Source: Bin22 sp965207275
GTDB taxonomy: Bacteria; Chloroflexota; Dehalococcoidia; Lucifugimonadales; UBA3495
DNA: 64,000 bases
Assembly: GCA_965207275.1 (NCBI GenBank)
Contig: CBDBMH010000001.1
Coordinates: 1-64,000, forward strand
Reading direction: 5' to 3'
Made by a program: the position numbers and the translations under genes. This document shows positions 1 to 7,568 of this stretch, piece by piece (position 1 is the stretch's first letter; each line of letters opens with the position of its first letter). The notes beneath the pieces were generated by a model, which was given only the letters and a program-made list of their open reading frames with translations, was not told where the DNA came from and ran no database searches.

Positions 1-2
1 TT

Positions 3-287
3 TGGCCGATTGTGCTCATCCTGCTGGTCTGCTCTTTCGCGGCCTGGTTGTTGCCCAGAGTGCATATCTTGGTGGGTGCTGGCGTGGGCCTGCTGATGGG
101 AATGGTGAACATGTGGGCCGGGATGTTGGGAGTTATGATGGCGGTCAAATGGAACCCCACGGGACAAGAACTGGGAGCCGCCGTCGTTGGTTCCACGGTT
201 GCGGTTTTCCTCGGTTGTTGCATTCCGGTAGCAGGCATGTGGCTCTATGGCTGGCTCAAGCTGAACAGAGGCAGGATTGGCCAATAG
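3..287 (+). CDS. small integral membrane protein, 5' end outside window
   Basis: The frame is open to the first base of the window, so the true start is probably upstream; a GTG at 12 would give 91 residues. Three hydrophobic stretches are visible, at about residues 1-17, 20-48 and 57-84, and the tail is short and polar. No family is recognised. A strong inverted repeat about 60 bases after the stop (345-379) fits an end of transcription. The next gene faces it from the other strand. Function unknown; it is called real because a long hydrophobic pattern with ordinary codon use continues without interruption. Confidence 0.55.
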   Translation, partial: WPIVLILLVCSFAAWLLPRVHILVGAGVGLLMGMVNMWAGMLGVMMAVKWNPTGQELGAAVVGSTVAVFLGCCIPVAGMWLYGWLKLNRGRIGQ

Positions 288-344
288 TTTATTTCGTAAA
301 CACGCCCAAGTTGGGACTGGAGAGTCCAAACCCGGGAAGAAAAG

Positions 345-379
345 GGGAAAGCCGCCGTCGACTCAGCGGCGGCTTTCCC
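345..379. terminator. inverted repeat, probable bidirectional terminator
   Basis: A perfect 13-bp stem (345-357 with 367-379, starting GGGAAAGCCGCC) closes a 9-nt loop. It lies between two convergent genes. The T-run on the plus strand is weak (TCTTGTGT), so this is a terminator by position and stem strength only. Confidence 0.6.
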
Positions 380-421
380 TCTTGTGTGTTGGCGCGCCAG
401 GTGGGTCGCGCCCAGGGTCAG

Positions 422-1439
422 CTAATCGGAGCCCCCTTGGGGCTGCTTGAGCATGGCGGAGCAGCCCCGCTCGTCCACGACATGGTTCACTGAGACTCGC
501 CCGTGGCTGTCGTAGCCGGTGGTGTAGGCGAATTCGACCTCGGCGCCCCAGGGAACCCGGCCGCCGACCCGGATGGTCCCGTCGCCGGGCTTGCCGTTAC
601 TCCGTGGCCCTCCGGCGCCCTTGATCACCACGCCGTTGCGCCCGTCCTTCTTCCACGCCATGACCTTCAGCTCCACCGGGGCCACCAGTTCCGCCGGCGA
701 GGGCGCGAACAATACCTGGTGCAGCCGCCGGAGCACGTCCCCCGAGGGAGTGCGCTTGCCGTTCATGACCTGGGAGAGCATCCCATTGCTGATGCCCGCC
801 CGGCGGGCCGTCTCGTTCTGGCTCCACCCGTGGGCGTCCATCCGTTCCCACAGGGCGTTGGGGTCAATGGCGGGGCACTGAGCGGCCTCGATCTTCACCG
901 GAGCGTCCAGGACCGACTCCATCCGGGCCTGGGCTGCTGGGCTGAGATTGCGCTGCCCCCCGGCTGACCTGCACCACGTAGCCGTAGGTCAGTCCCGTAC
1001 GGTCCGCCACCTGTCGCAGCGTCATCCCACGTTCCCGGGCTCGCTCACGTAGGTAGGTGCTTTCACCGCCGCGGACCACGCCACCCTGCCGGTGGACGAC
1101 GCCCTGGGGAGGCACCTCGCCCAAGACGGCCTGGATCTTGCCGCGCATGTAGAGTGTTAGGGCCTTCTTGCCCCTGGCGACCTGGGACAGGTGGGAGGGA
1201 CCGACACCCATCAGGGCGGCCAGTTCCTTGATGTTGAGGCCGCGCTCCCTGGCGGCGACGGTCAGGTGGGACTCGGCCCGGGCGGCGACGGCGCTGGCGT
1301 CGTTGGCGCCGGAGTCGAGAATCTGCCCTTGTGTCTTGGGATTGTCCTTAACGTTGGCGTTGTAGTGGATATCGGCGTTGGCGTTGTAGTGGATATCGGC
1401 GTTGGCGTCGATGGTGATACTGGCGCTGTTGGCGATCAT
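422..1439 (-). pseudogene. tandem XRE/HTH regulator, copy A, frameshifted
   Basis: Read with one frame change this is a paralogue of the intact 323-residue gene at 62106-63077. It starts at ATG 1439 with GGAGG 7 nt upstream. The first frame encodes two HTH domains and then runs out of frame at a run of six C on the plus strand (956-961); copy B has one nucleotide fewer there. The downstream frame (to 422) encodes the third HTH (ALWERMDAHGWSQNE) and a C-terminal domain with PVELKVMAWKK and GRVPWGAEVEFAYTTGYD. The span of 1018 nt is one base over a multiple of three. It may be a real pseudogene, a sequencing error in a homopolymer, or a slippage site. Probable DNA-binding regulator; target unknown. 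Confidence 0.8.
1353..1408 (-). repeat. 24-bp tandem repeat in the N-terminus of regulator copy A
   Basis: Two exact 24-bp units (1353-1376 and 1377-1400) plus 8 bp of a third encode a repeated NADIHYNA peptide before the first HTH. Copy B has a different Asn/Thr-rich N-terminus without the repeat, so this is a fast-changing linker. Confidence 0.85.
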
Positions 1440-1460
1440 GTTCGTTCCTCCGAAACGCAG

Positions 1461-1506
1461 CGAGCGGGGCCGCCCCTTTCCGACGGGAAAGGGGCGGCCC
1501 CGCTCG
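1461..1506 (-). promoter_or_regulatory. 21-bp perfect hairpin in the leader of regulator copy A
   Basis: A perfect 21-bp inverted repeat (1461-1481 with 1486-1506) with a 4-nt loop ends about 10 nt from the GGAGG that serves ATG 1439. It has no U-tract, so it is not a classical terminator. Its outer arm GAGCGGGG recurs in both leader hairpins of copy B. It may act as an attenuator, a transcript stabiliser or an operator. Confidence 0.7.
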
Positions 1507-1639
1507 TGTGCAAACTTGAATTTGTCGTGGGTTGGTTTGTCAGCGGCGGTTCACTTAGCCGCCGCCCGCCGAGGCGGGCCGCCGTCCCCCACGGGGAGGG
1601 CAACGGGCTTGGGGTTGCCGAGACCTCCCTGAATCAGGT

Positions 1640-2030
1640 CATGCCGAATGCCGCTGGCGCACGGCGCGGCGTGGACGCAATGCTCCCCAGGGTCTGACGA
1701 AGCCCGGCGCTTCGCCGTGCTGACGCCCCGCGAGAGGCGCAGTCCGGCCAGGGATTCGAATGGCGGAAACGGGTAGTTGGGGGATGGAGGGCGCGCACGG
1801 GCCGGCCGGCTGTCGCGTCATTGGCGAGCCGCCCGGGGGAGCCGCGTGGCAGCAACGAGCGCCCGGCACGTCGCCGGGGAGTGACCGGCCGGGACAAGTG
1901 GCAGCGGCGGTGGCTGCCGTGGTTGGGCAGCTACGCCGCAGCGTTGCAGAGCGCGCCGGAGCCGTTCGGTCGCTCCGGCGGCAGTGTGAGATTCAGGCGA
2001 AGGGCGTCAGCCGCTCCGCCAGTGAAACCG
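1640..2030. other. conserved structured non-coding element, copy A
   Basis: The stretch from about 1740 to 2010 aligns with 63690-63985 near the other end of the window; shared blocks include GCGTGGCAGCAACGAGCG and GGGCGTCAGCCGCTCC. Two hairpins are conserved. One is GGCAGC/GCTGCC (1900-1905 with 1913-1918). The other is GCCGGAGC/GCTCCGGC (1955-1962 with 1972-1979); its 9-nt loop differs from copy B although the stem is identical. Copy B carries several stops in the frame that is open here, which argues against a protein. It may be a structured RNA or a DNA site for replication or recombination. I see no gene here. Confidence 0.55.
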
Positions 2031-2322
2031 TGTGATTAGGAAAATCCGGGATGCCGTGATGTTTCGGTATGCCACCTCCTTGACGATGTGGGTGTTGAAG
2101 TTGGCCAGGACAACTCTGCCCCGGCTGGGTTAGATTTCCGGCTGGGGAGCTGCGAGCGGTACCCGCAGACGCCACAGCCTGGGTTGGGAACGAAGCGGGA
2201 TCAATCGCTCCGTCCCCTCCGGCCAGCCGCAGGAGGGACTAGCTCCTGCCGCCGGACGGGTGTCCAATGACCGGGGGAGTCACCTCCGAGCCACTGAACG
2301 GCGCCCTGCGACTGGAGGACTC

Positions 2323-2415
2323 AAACACTCCAGCCGCCGGACTGCCCAACGGGAGGAGGGCTTGAACACTCCAACCCGTTGGGCCGGACCGGGGAAGAAG
2401 GGATTGAGCACTCCA
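2323..2415. repeat. three degenerate ~41-bp repeats around an inverted repeat
   Basis: CACTCCA occurs at 2326, 2367 and 2409 within longer similar units (xxTTGAACACTCCAACC type). The middle unit is enclosed by a 9-bp inverted repeat, CCCAACGGG (2345-2353) with CCCGTTGGG (2375-2383). The remaining 2040-2658 stretch shows no convincing gene. Confidence 0.5.
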
Positions 2416-2658
2416 ACCACCGGCCCGCGCTGCTTGCAGAGAGCTACGTCAAATCCGCAGCGGCAGCGCATTCCCTCTTGAGCGACATTGCGTCCAGCCC
2501 CGGCTTGAGGGAGAAGCCCCAGGTTTCTACGGCGGGAAACGCTGGAAAAGCCTGACAACGCAGCTATTGTCGGCCTTCCGGACGCCCCTGGGTAGGCCGT
2601 GCGCGCCCCACCGGGCAAGTGTTAACCGGACTGGAACCGGCCCTTTCAGGGCAGCTAT

Positions 2659-3054
2659 CTACCTGTGCAACAGCCGTAGTGCCAGCGCCAGCACCCGGAG
2701 CGGCCACCGCAGCCGTTCCCGGCGCCTCAAGGCCCGGCGGGTTTCCGCCAGGGTGGTCCTTCGCCAGTTGGTCTGGTTGTTGCGGTTCAGGCCCGTGAGG
2801 GGATAGTCCTGCGGGGGTAGGGTCAGGCCGTGGTCATCCAAAAGCGCCAGTTCCACGGTCATGAGCCGTTCCTCCTCCCGCAGCCAGTCCAGGCCCTTCC
2901 CCCGGTCGGGATGGCTTTCCCGCAGTTCCCGCCACTCCCGGATCAGGGGCCAGGCGTCGCCGAAGACCGCCTCGTCGTCAGCGGCGGGTTCCAGGGTGGC
3001 CAGTTCGGGGAACTCGCGGCGCGGCGGACGCGGCGGACGCGGCGGGGAAGGCGG
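2659..3054 (-). pseudogene. in-frame continuation of the HTH/coiled-coil gene after an amber codon
   Basis: After TAG at 3057-3055 the same frame stays open for 131 more codons to a stop at 2659. It begins with a Pro/Arg-rich linker made by a 9-bp GCGGCGGAC-type repeat and continues with a Trp- and charge-rich segment (FGDAWPLIREWRELRE, then a basic Arg/Leu-rich tail). A Met codon at 2862 would allow only a 67-residue product. The Pro-rich stretch looks like an interdomain linker, so the original gene was probably about 281 residues. It could be a nonsense mutation, amber readthrough or a separately started reading frame. Confidence 0.5.
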
Positions 3055-3507
3055 CTAGGCCGGACTGACGAAAGACGTTGACTCCGGAGTCCCCTTCCCG
3101 CCGTCCCCTTGCGCCAGCTTTCCCTCGATGCTCCGCAATGCCTGGCCGTGTTCATTCCTGAGATCCTCAACCTCCCCGTGGACGGTTGCCAGGCCCCTGG
3201 TGGACGCCTCGGCCAGTTCCTCCACTCTCTCCAGCCGCCCGGTCAACAGGTCGTTGCGTTCCAGTTGTTCCCTGGCCGGCGACCCGGCGCCTTCCAGGAG
3301 GGCCTTCTCCAGCGCGCCCCGCATCCTGCGGGACAACCGCCCGGTCTCCAAAGCCGCCGAAAGCGTGCGGTAGTTCACGCCCAGGTCTTTGGCAACCCGC
3401 ATCACGCCCCTGCTCCGGACCATCTCGGTCATGAGGACCGTCAGTTGCAGGTGCTGCAGGTCCTCCACGCTGCGGCTTTCTTCGAAGATCGGTTCCCGGT
3501 CGCTCAT
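3055..3507 (-). CDS. HTH and coiled-coil protein, probable regulator of the conjugative module
   Basis: 150 residues from ATG 3507, with GAGGAGG 5 nt upstream. Residues about 20-70 look like a helix-turn-helix (VMRVAKDLGVNYRTLSAALE). From about residue 80 onward it is heptad-like and probably a coiled coil. It faces away from the secretion operon. The gap between them carries three TTGCA-N4-TGCAA palindromes, the nearest 25 nt upstream of this start. I infer that it binds these sites and controls both itself and the operon, or acts as a partition/replication protein. The frame continues past the stop (see 2659-3054). No named family is recognised. Confidence 0.7.
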   Translation of the reverse strand: MSDREPIFEESRSVEDLQHLQLTVLMTEMVRSRGVMRVAKDLGVNYRTLSAALETGRLSRRMRGALEKALLEGAGSPAREQLERNDLLTGRLERVEELAEASTRGLATVHGEVEDLRNEHGQALRSIEGKLAQGDGGKGTPESTSFVSPA

Positions 3508-3530
3508 GTTTTCCTCCTCGCCGATGCCGA

Positions 3531-3731
3531 CTTGTAAAAGTGCAACTTTCCAACGGGGCCAATGCAACCGGCGGGCGGCTTCGACGCTTGCAGAAGTGCA
3601 AGTTTCACCCAGGGAGTATGCAACGGCCCGTTGGAACGGCTCCTTACGAAAACCGTTAACAGGAAACGTCCGGTAGGGGGCCGATTTCCCCAGGTTCCAG
3701 GTTCAAAACGTCCCGACTTGCATTTCTGCAA
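3531..3731. promoter_or_regulatory. cluster of three TTGCA-N4-TGCAA palindromes and iteron-like repeats
   Basis: The palindromes are at 3532-3545 (first arm TTGTA), 3588-3601 and 3718-3731. The first two begin 56-bp direct repeats (from 3531 and from 3587), and each is followed 22 bp later by another TGCAA half-site (3563 and 3619). Regular spacing and divergent flanking genes suggest operators or plasmid-type iterons. The same palindrome recurs at 27137 and 61036. From 3732 to 3912 I see no gene. Confidence 0.65.
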
Positions 3732-3912
3732 CCGGACGCGACTCCTGTACACCCCAATGACACCACGAGAGGGGCCGCTTGCGTAAGGCCCTGCGCGCCC
3801 CCGCAGGAAGGTGGGGGCGTGGGCGAGGTTATGCAAAGCGTCCTGATTGTTCACACTCTCTGGCGGCGCCGGCGAAGAGACCGGCGACCCCGACACCAGG
3901 GAGGTGAACGAA

Positions 3913-4524
3913 TTGACCCAGGCAAGCAGACCCAGGCTCGTCCGGCGGGCGATGATGGCGGCGGCGGCGCTGCTGTCAGCCGCCGTCGTCGCCCTTCCCG
4001 CCAGCGGCGCGGCCCTGGCCCAATCCCCGCCCCAGGACCAGGACGACCTGCAACTGGTCAACCGGGACCGCCAGATGGTGGAAAGGAAGAAGGACGGCGA
4101 CTTCGTGGCCCGGCCCATGTTCAGCCGCCAACTCAGCGTCCTCCACTACTCCATCCGCCACCCGGACACCGGGGACTGGCTCACCAACACCTACCGGGTG
4201 CAGGGCGGGGAGAAAAAGCTGGCCGAGGGCTGGGAGTACACCTTCGAGTACCCGGCCCTCGCCGAACACCCCGACCTCCACCCGGAGCAAGCCTTTCTGC
4301 TGGTGCTGGCCGTCCCCCGCCAGGGCGGCGGCGACCACCACGTCTTTCACGCGTTGATTCCCGTCCACCAGCCGAGGGGTCTGTGGGACAAGGTTCTGGG
4401 CGCCCTGGACCCGGACCGCTGGGCCCGGGCCGCCGCCCGCTGGGTGATCCAGGGCGTCCACGGGACGTTGTGTGGCGTGGTGGAGGGAATCACCCAGACC
4501 CAGATCGCCGAGTGCGAGGGGTAG
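3913..4524 (+). CDS. exported protein, first gene of the T4SS operon
   Basis: 203 residues from TTG 3913, chosen because GGGAGGTGA lies 7 nt upstream; a longer frame has no such site. Residues about 7-37 form a signal peptide: RRAMM followed by an Ala/Leu core, with ALA-Q as probable cleavage site. The mature part is polar, about 165 residues, with YSIRHPDTGDWLTNTYRVQ and no clear membrane segment. It is 4 nt upstream of the VirB6-like gene, so it is probably a surface or periplasm-equivalent component of the transfer channel. No family is recognised. Confidence 0.75.
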   Translation: MTQASRPRLVRRAMMAAAALLSAAVVALPASGAALAQSPPQDQDDLQLVNRDRQMVERKKDGDFVARPMFSRQLSVLHYSIRHPDTGDWLTNTYRVQGGEKKLAEGWEYTFEYPALAEHPDLHPEQAFLLVLAVPRQGGGDHHVFHALIPVHQPRGLWDKVLGALDPDRWARAAARWVIQGVHGTLCGVVEGITQTQIAECEG

Positions 4525-4528
4525 CGGC

Positions 4529-5506
4529 ATGAGCGACATCCTCACCGGCACGCCCCCGGAACTCACCTACCTGCATCCCGTGGTGAGGCTGGCCTGGATG
4601 ACCGTCTGGGCCGTCACCTCGGCGGCGTTGGCGGCCATCCTGGGCTGGATGGGGCTGAGCTTCATCGTCCAGGAGCACCTGGGCCGCCACCAGTCGGGCT
4701 GGCGGGAGATGGTGCCCCGCCTGGTGCTGGGCCTGACCGCCGCCGCGTCGTCCCTGTGGTGGTGCGCCCTGGTCATCGACGTGGCCCACGCGGTATCGCA
4801 ATTCGTCGCCGCCTCCCTGAACGTCACTCCAGGCGATCTGCTGCGGGCGCCCCTGTTCGCATTGCTGGCGGCGGCGGAGACCGCCGCGCCCGGCCTGGCG
4901 GTGTTCATCGCCCTGCTCTACCTGGTCTTCGGCCTCTTCGTCCTCTACCTGCTGGTGCAGATGATCCTGCGGTTGGCCCTGATCGACATCCTGCTGGCCC
5001 TGGCCCCCATCGCGTTGGGGCTGTGGATCCTGCCCCACACCGCCGGTTGGGGCCGCCACTGGCTGCGGATGTTCCTGGTGACGGTGTTCCAGCAGGCGGT
5101 GCAACTGATAGCGCTGGCCATGGGGTTCGCCTTCCTGGGGGAGTTCGCCCTGATCGGCGAGTTCGAGCCGGCCCAGGACCTGGTGTGGAAGCTGCTGATG
5201 GCCATCGCCTTCATGTATCTGGCCGGGCGGGTGCCGTCCATGCTGGGGCAGCACGGGACCTTCGACGCCTGGCTGCACACCCTGTACTTCGGCATGTCCC
5301 TGCCCGGCCAGATGGTGCGCTCGGCCCGGGCCGTCGGCCTGCTGGCCGGGGGCGCGTCCGGCGGACCGGCGGGGGTTGCCGCCGCCGCCGCGACGACCAC
5401 TGCCAACACGGCGGCCAACACCGGGGCCAACGCGGTGAACTCGGCGGCCCAGAACTCCACCCCCGCCGGCCAGGGCGGTCCCACGCCCCGCAGCCAGGGG
5501 CCGTAG
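4529..5506 (+). CDS. VirB6/TrbL-like polytopic channel protein
   Basis: 325 residues from ATG 4529, 4 nt after the preceding stop. Five to seven hydrophobic segments fill residues 20-260; the central part (DILLALAPIALGLWILP, then GRHWLRMFLVTVFQQAVQLI) resembles the TrbL/VirB6 core. The last 60 residues are Ala/Thr/Asn-rich and low in complexity. VirB6-type proteins form the inner-membrane channel of T4SS. The assignment rests on topology plus the VirB4-like and VirD4-like genes downstream in the same direction. Confidence 0.75.
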   Translation: MSDILTGTPPELTYLHPVVRLAWMTVWAVTSAALAAILGWMGLSFIVQEHLGRHQSGWREMVPRLVLGLTAAASSLWWCALVIDVAHAVSQFVAASLNVTPGDLLRAPLFALLAAAETAAPGLAVFIALLYLVFGLFVLYLLVQMILRLALIDILLALAPIALGLWILPHTAGWGRHWLRMFLVTVFQQAVQLIALAMGFAFLGEFALIGEFEPAQDLVWKLLMAIAFMYLAGRVPSMLGQHGTFDAWLHTLYFGMSLPGQMVRSARAVGLLAGGASGGPAGVAAAAATTTANTAANTGANAVNSAAQNSTPAGQGGPTPRSQGP

Positions 5507-5653
5507 CCAACCAAGGAACGACAACTACCGGCGCGGCTGAACGTTCGCGCCGCCGCACAACGGGGAGGTGCGCCGATGTGCCAGTAGCAGTGCGCCAATG
5601 CGCCGATGAATTGAGACGCAAACCACGAGAAAACGACTGAGGAGAAAAACTCT
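5507..5653 (+). other. operon spacer with hairpin and 30-bp spaced direct repeat
   Basis: A 7-bp stem CGGCGCG/CGCGCCG (5529-5535 with 5546-5552) is followed by two copies of TGCGCCGATG (5569 and 5599). It is the longest gap between the early operon genes. It may be a processing or attenuation point ahead of the pilin-like gene, where higher expression would be useful. No gene is seen. Confidence 0.35.
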
Positions 5654-5929
5654 ATGGACAACCTTACCCAGACCGTATCGAACCTGGTGGGCATCCTGCT
5701 GGGACTGGTGGGCGTGGTGGGGGTGGGCTATTTCATCTACGGGGCCTACCTCTACCTCACCGCCTCGGGCGCGCCCAACCAGATGGAGCGGGGCAAGACG
5801 GCCATGATGACCGCGTTGGCGGGGATCGTGCTGGCCCTCGTCGCCTATGGCGTCGTCGAACTGGTGATGAACGCCGTGGTGGGCAACACCGTGGACCCGA
5901 AGATCCCCGATCCCAAGAAGATCAAGTAG
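5654..5929 (+). CDS. VirB2/TrbC-like small membrane protein (pilin-like)
   Basis: 91 residues from ATG 5654 with TGAGGAG upstream. There are two hydrophobic helices at about residues 9-36 and 47-72, joined by a short polar loop (ASGAPNQMERGKT), and a Lys-rich tail. This is the usual build of TrbC/VirB2-type T4SS subunits, which in monoderm systems lack a long cleaved signal. The position between VirB6-like and PrgI-like genes supports it. A second similar two-helix protein is at 7553-7870. Confidence 0.7.
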   Translation: MDNLTQTVSNLVGILLGLVGVVGVGYFIYGAYLYLTASGAPNQMERGKTAMMTALAGIVLALVAYGVVELVMNAVVGNTVDPKIPDPKKIK

Positions 5930-5939
5930 GGGGTGGAGC

Positions 5940-7568
5940 ATGAGAGAGCACGAAGTGCCGACCCACGTGCAGGCCGAGGACAAGGCGCTCCTGTGGTTCA
6001 CCTTTCCCCAGGTGGTGGCGGTGGTGGCGGTGTGCGCCGTGAGCTACGGGGTGTACCGCTACTTCCCCTTCGGCCCCTCGGGGCTGAAGTTGGCCGTGGC
6101 CGTGCTGCTGGGCGCGGCGGGCGTGGCCCTGACCGTGGTCAAGGTGGGCGGCCGGGGATTGCCCCTGGTGGCCGCCGACCTGCTGAAGTTCCGGCTGAGG
6201 GCCAGGGGCTACGCCGGGTCTCCGGCGGGACTGGCGGTCAACGAGCCGCCCCCGCAGCCCGAGGCCAAACCCGACCCACTGCGGCTCCTGGCGAATACAG
6301 CGGCCAGCAGGCTGGAGAAGTTCCGCGAGAGGCGCCGGAAGCGCAGGAGCCGCCGCACGTTCCGGCCCCACCGCTGGCTGGGACGCCGCCGGAAGTCCGG
6401 CAACGGGGCCAACCAGACGCAGGCGGAGACCGGCGGTGGGAAACGCCGGGGCCGGTTCCTGGCGGCGGCCGGACTGCTGGCGCTGGCCGTCGTGGCGATG
6501 CCCGGCAGCGCCCTGGCCGACGACCCGGACGACAACCCCTACGGCGACGCCTGGCGGCTGGGCGAAATCTACTTCGAGCCGTCGGACCCGGCGCCGGGCC
6601 GCCGCGTCTACGTGGAACGGCTGGCCGTCTCCGGCGACACCGCCGCCGTCACCCTGCGGGCCGCCCACGACCTGGACCTGAAGGGCCGGGTCTTCGGAGG
6701 CAGGACCGGCAGGACCCTGGAGATGGGCTTCAACACCGGCCTCGCCGCCGGAGAGAGCAAGAGCCACAACCTGATCCTGGACGGCCCGACGCCCTCCTTC
6801 ACCTTCTCGTGGCAGGACACCTTGGGGTTCTCCGGCGCGGCGTCGCTGAAGAGCCAGCAAATTCCCTACCCCCTGCCCACCGCCGAGGGTGAGCTGTGCG
6901 ACCTGGCGGTCACCTCCCTGGAGTGGATGCCGGGGCGCATCAGCGGCGTCATCGCCTCGGAGTGCATCGCCGAGACCCGGCACGAGGAGGACCTGCCGGT
7001 GTACGGCGGCCACTTCAGCCAGTCGGTTCCGGCAATGCTGGACGCCACCGTGACCGCCGTCGCCGGAACGGTCAGCGTCACCTGGGGCGGCCACTCGACA
7101 ACGGCCACCTTCGTCCCGGACGGCGAGACTTCCTTCACCCTGCCCGTCGCCAACGCGAGGGCGGTCAACGAGCTGGAGATCGCGGCGGACCTGACGGCGA
7201 CGCTGAACGTCCCCCGCCCGCCCATGTTGCAGACCACGCACCACCCGGCCCGCACCGACGTGCACACCCGCCGGGTGACCTGCGCCTGCGGTGAAAGCTC
7301 AACTGTCAAGACGGTGCGCGTCTACGTCCACCACCCGGAGCACGTGCGCGCCGTGGAGGTGCAGCGTTCCGACGTAACCCGCACCCGGACGGCGAGCATT
7401 CCCCTGGCACCCGCCCCCATATCCGGAGTGAGTCGGGCGGTGGGCCTGGGCGCCGACGCCCCCTACCAGGCCCTCTACGTTCCCCCGCCCCAGCCCGAGC
7501 CGCCCAGGGCGGAGCAGACCCCGGTGGGCGGTTCCAACTGGTGGAGCCGGCTATGGCCCGGAAACTGA
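5940..7568 (+). CDS. PrgI-family protein fused to a large predicted extracellular domain
   Basis: 542 residues. Residues about 6-85 match the PrgI/VirB3-like pattern (VPTHVQAEDKALLWFTFPQ, then two hydrophobic helices). A very basic cytosolic linker follows (about 115-165, many Arg/Lys). A third hydrophobic segment at about 170-192 ends in an SALA-DD signal-like boundary. The last 345 residues look beta-rich and outside the cell, with a Cys-x-Cys pair and a Pro-rich end. PrgI proteins are normally just over 100 residues, so this is a fusion or an unusually extended form. It overlaps the next gene by 16 nt. Confidence 0.7.
   Translation: MREHEVPTHVQAEDKALLWFTFPQVVAVVAVCAVSYGVYRYFPFGPSGLKLAVAVLLGAAGVALTVVKVGGRGLPLVAADLLKFRLRARGYAGSPAGLAVNEPPPQPEAKPDPLRLLANTAASRLEKFRERRRKRRSRRTFRPHRWLGRRRKSGNGANQTQAETGGGKRRGRFLAAAGLLALAVVAMPGSALADDPDDNPYGDAWRLGEIYFEPSDPAPGRRVYVERLAVSGDTAAVTLRAAHDLDLKGRVFGGRTGRTLEMGFNTGLAAGESKSHNLILDGPTPSFTFSWQDTLGFSGAASLKSQQIPYPLPTAEGELCDLAVTSLEWMPGRISGVIASECIAETRHEEDLPVYGGHFSQSVPAMLDATVTAVAGTVSVTWGGHSTTATFVPDGETSFTLPVANARAVNELEIAADLTATLNVPRPPMLQTTHHPARTDVHTRRVTCACGESSTVKTVRVYVHHPEHVRAVEVQRSDVTRTRTASIPLAPAPISGVSRAVGLGADAPYQALYVPPPQPEPPRAEQTPVGGSNWWSRLWPGN

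Noticed and set aside
1750..1760. GATTCGAAT, resembling the T-loop of a tRNA and hence an att site
   Set aside because: No acceptor, D- or anticodon arm can be drawn around it, and the counterpart at the other end (63710) is not conserved at these bases.
1821..2039. 72-codon frame in the structured element that partly matches copy B at the peptide level
   Set aside because: Copy B has several stops in this frame, while hairpin stems are kept; non-coding conservation is the better explanation.
2323..2415. CRISPR-like spacing of about 41 bp
   Set aside because: Only three degenerate units, no constant repeat of 25 or more bp and no cas gene anywhere in the window.
3504..4118. Minus-strand frame with repeated LLQAS/FYKSAS-like peptides
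   Set aside because: The peptide repeats come from the palindromes and 56-bp repeats; the frame also overlaps the start of the transfer operon.
5922..7265. A 447-codon antisense frame rich in Gly, Arg and Val
   Set aside because: It is the shadow of the PrgI-fusion gene.
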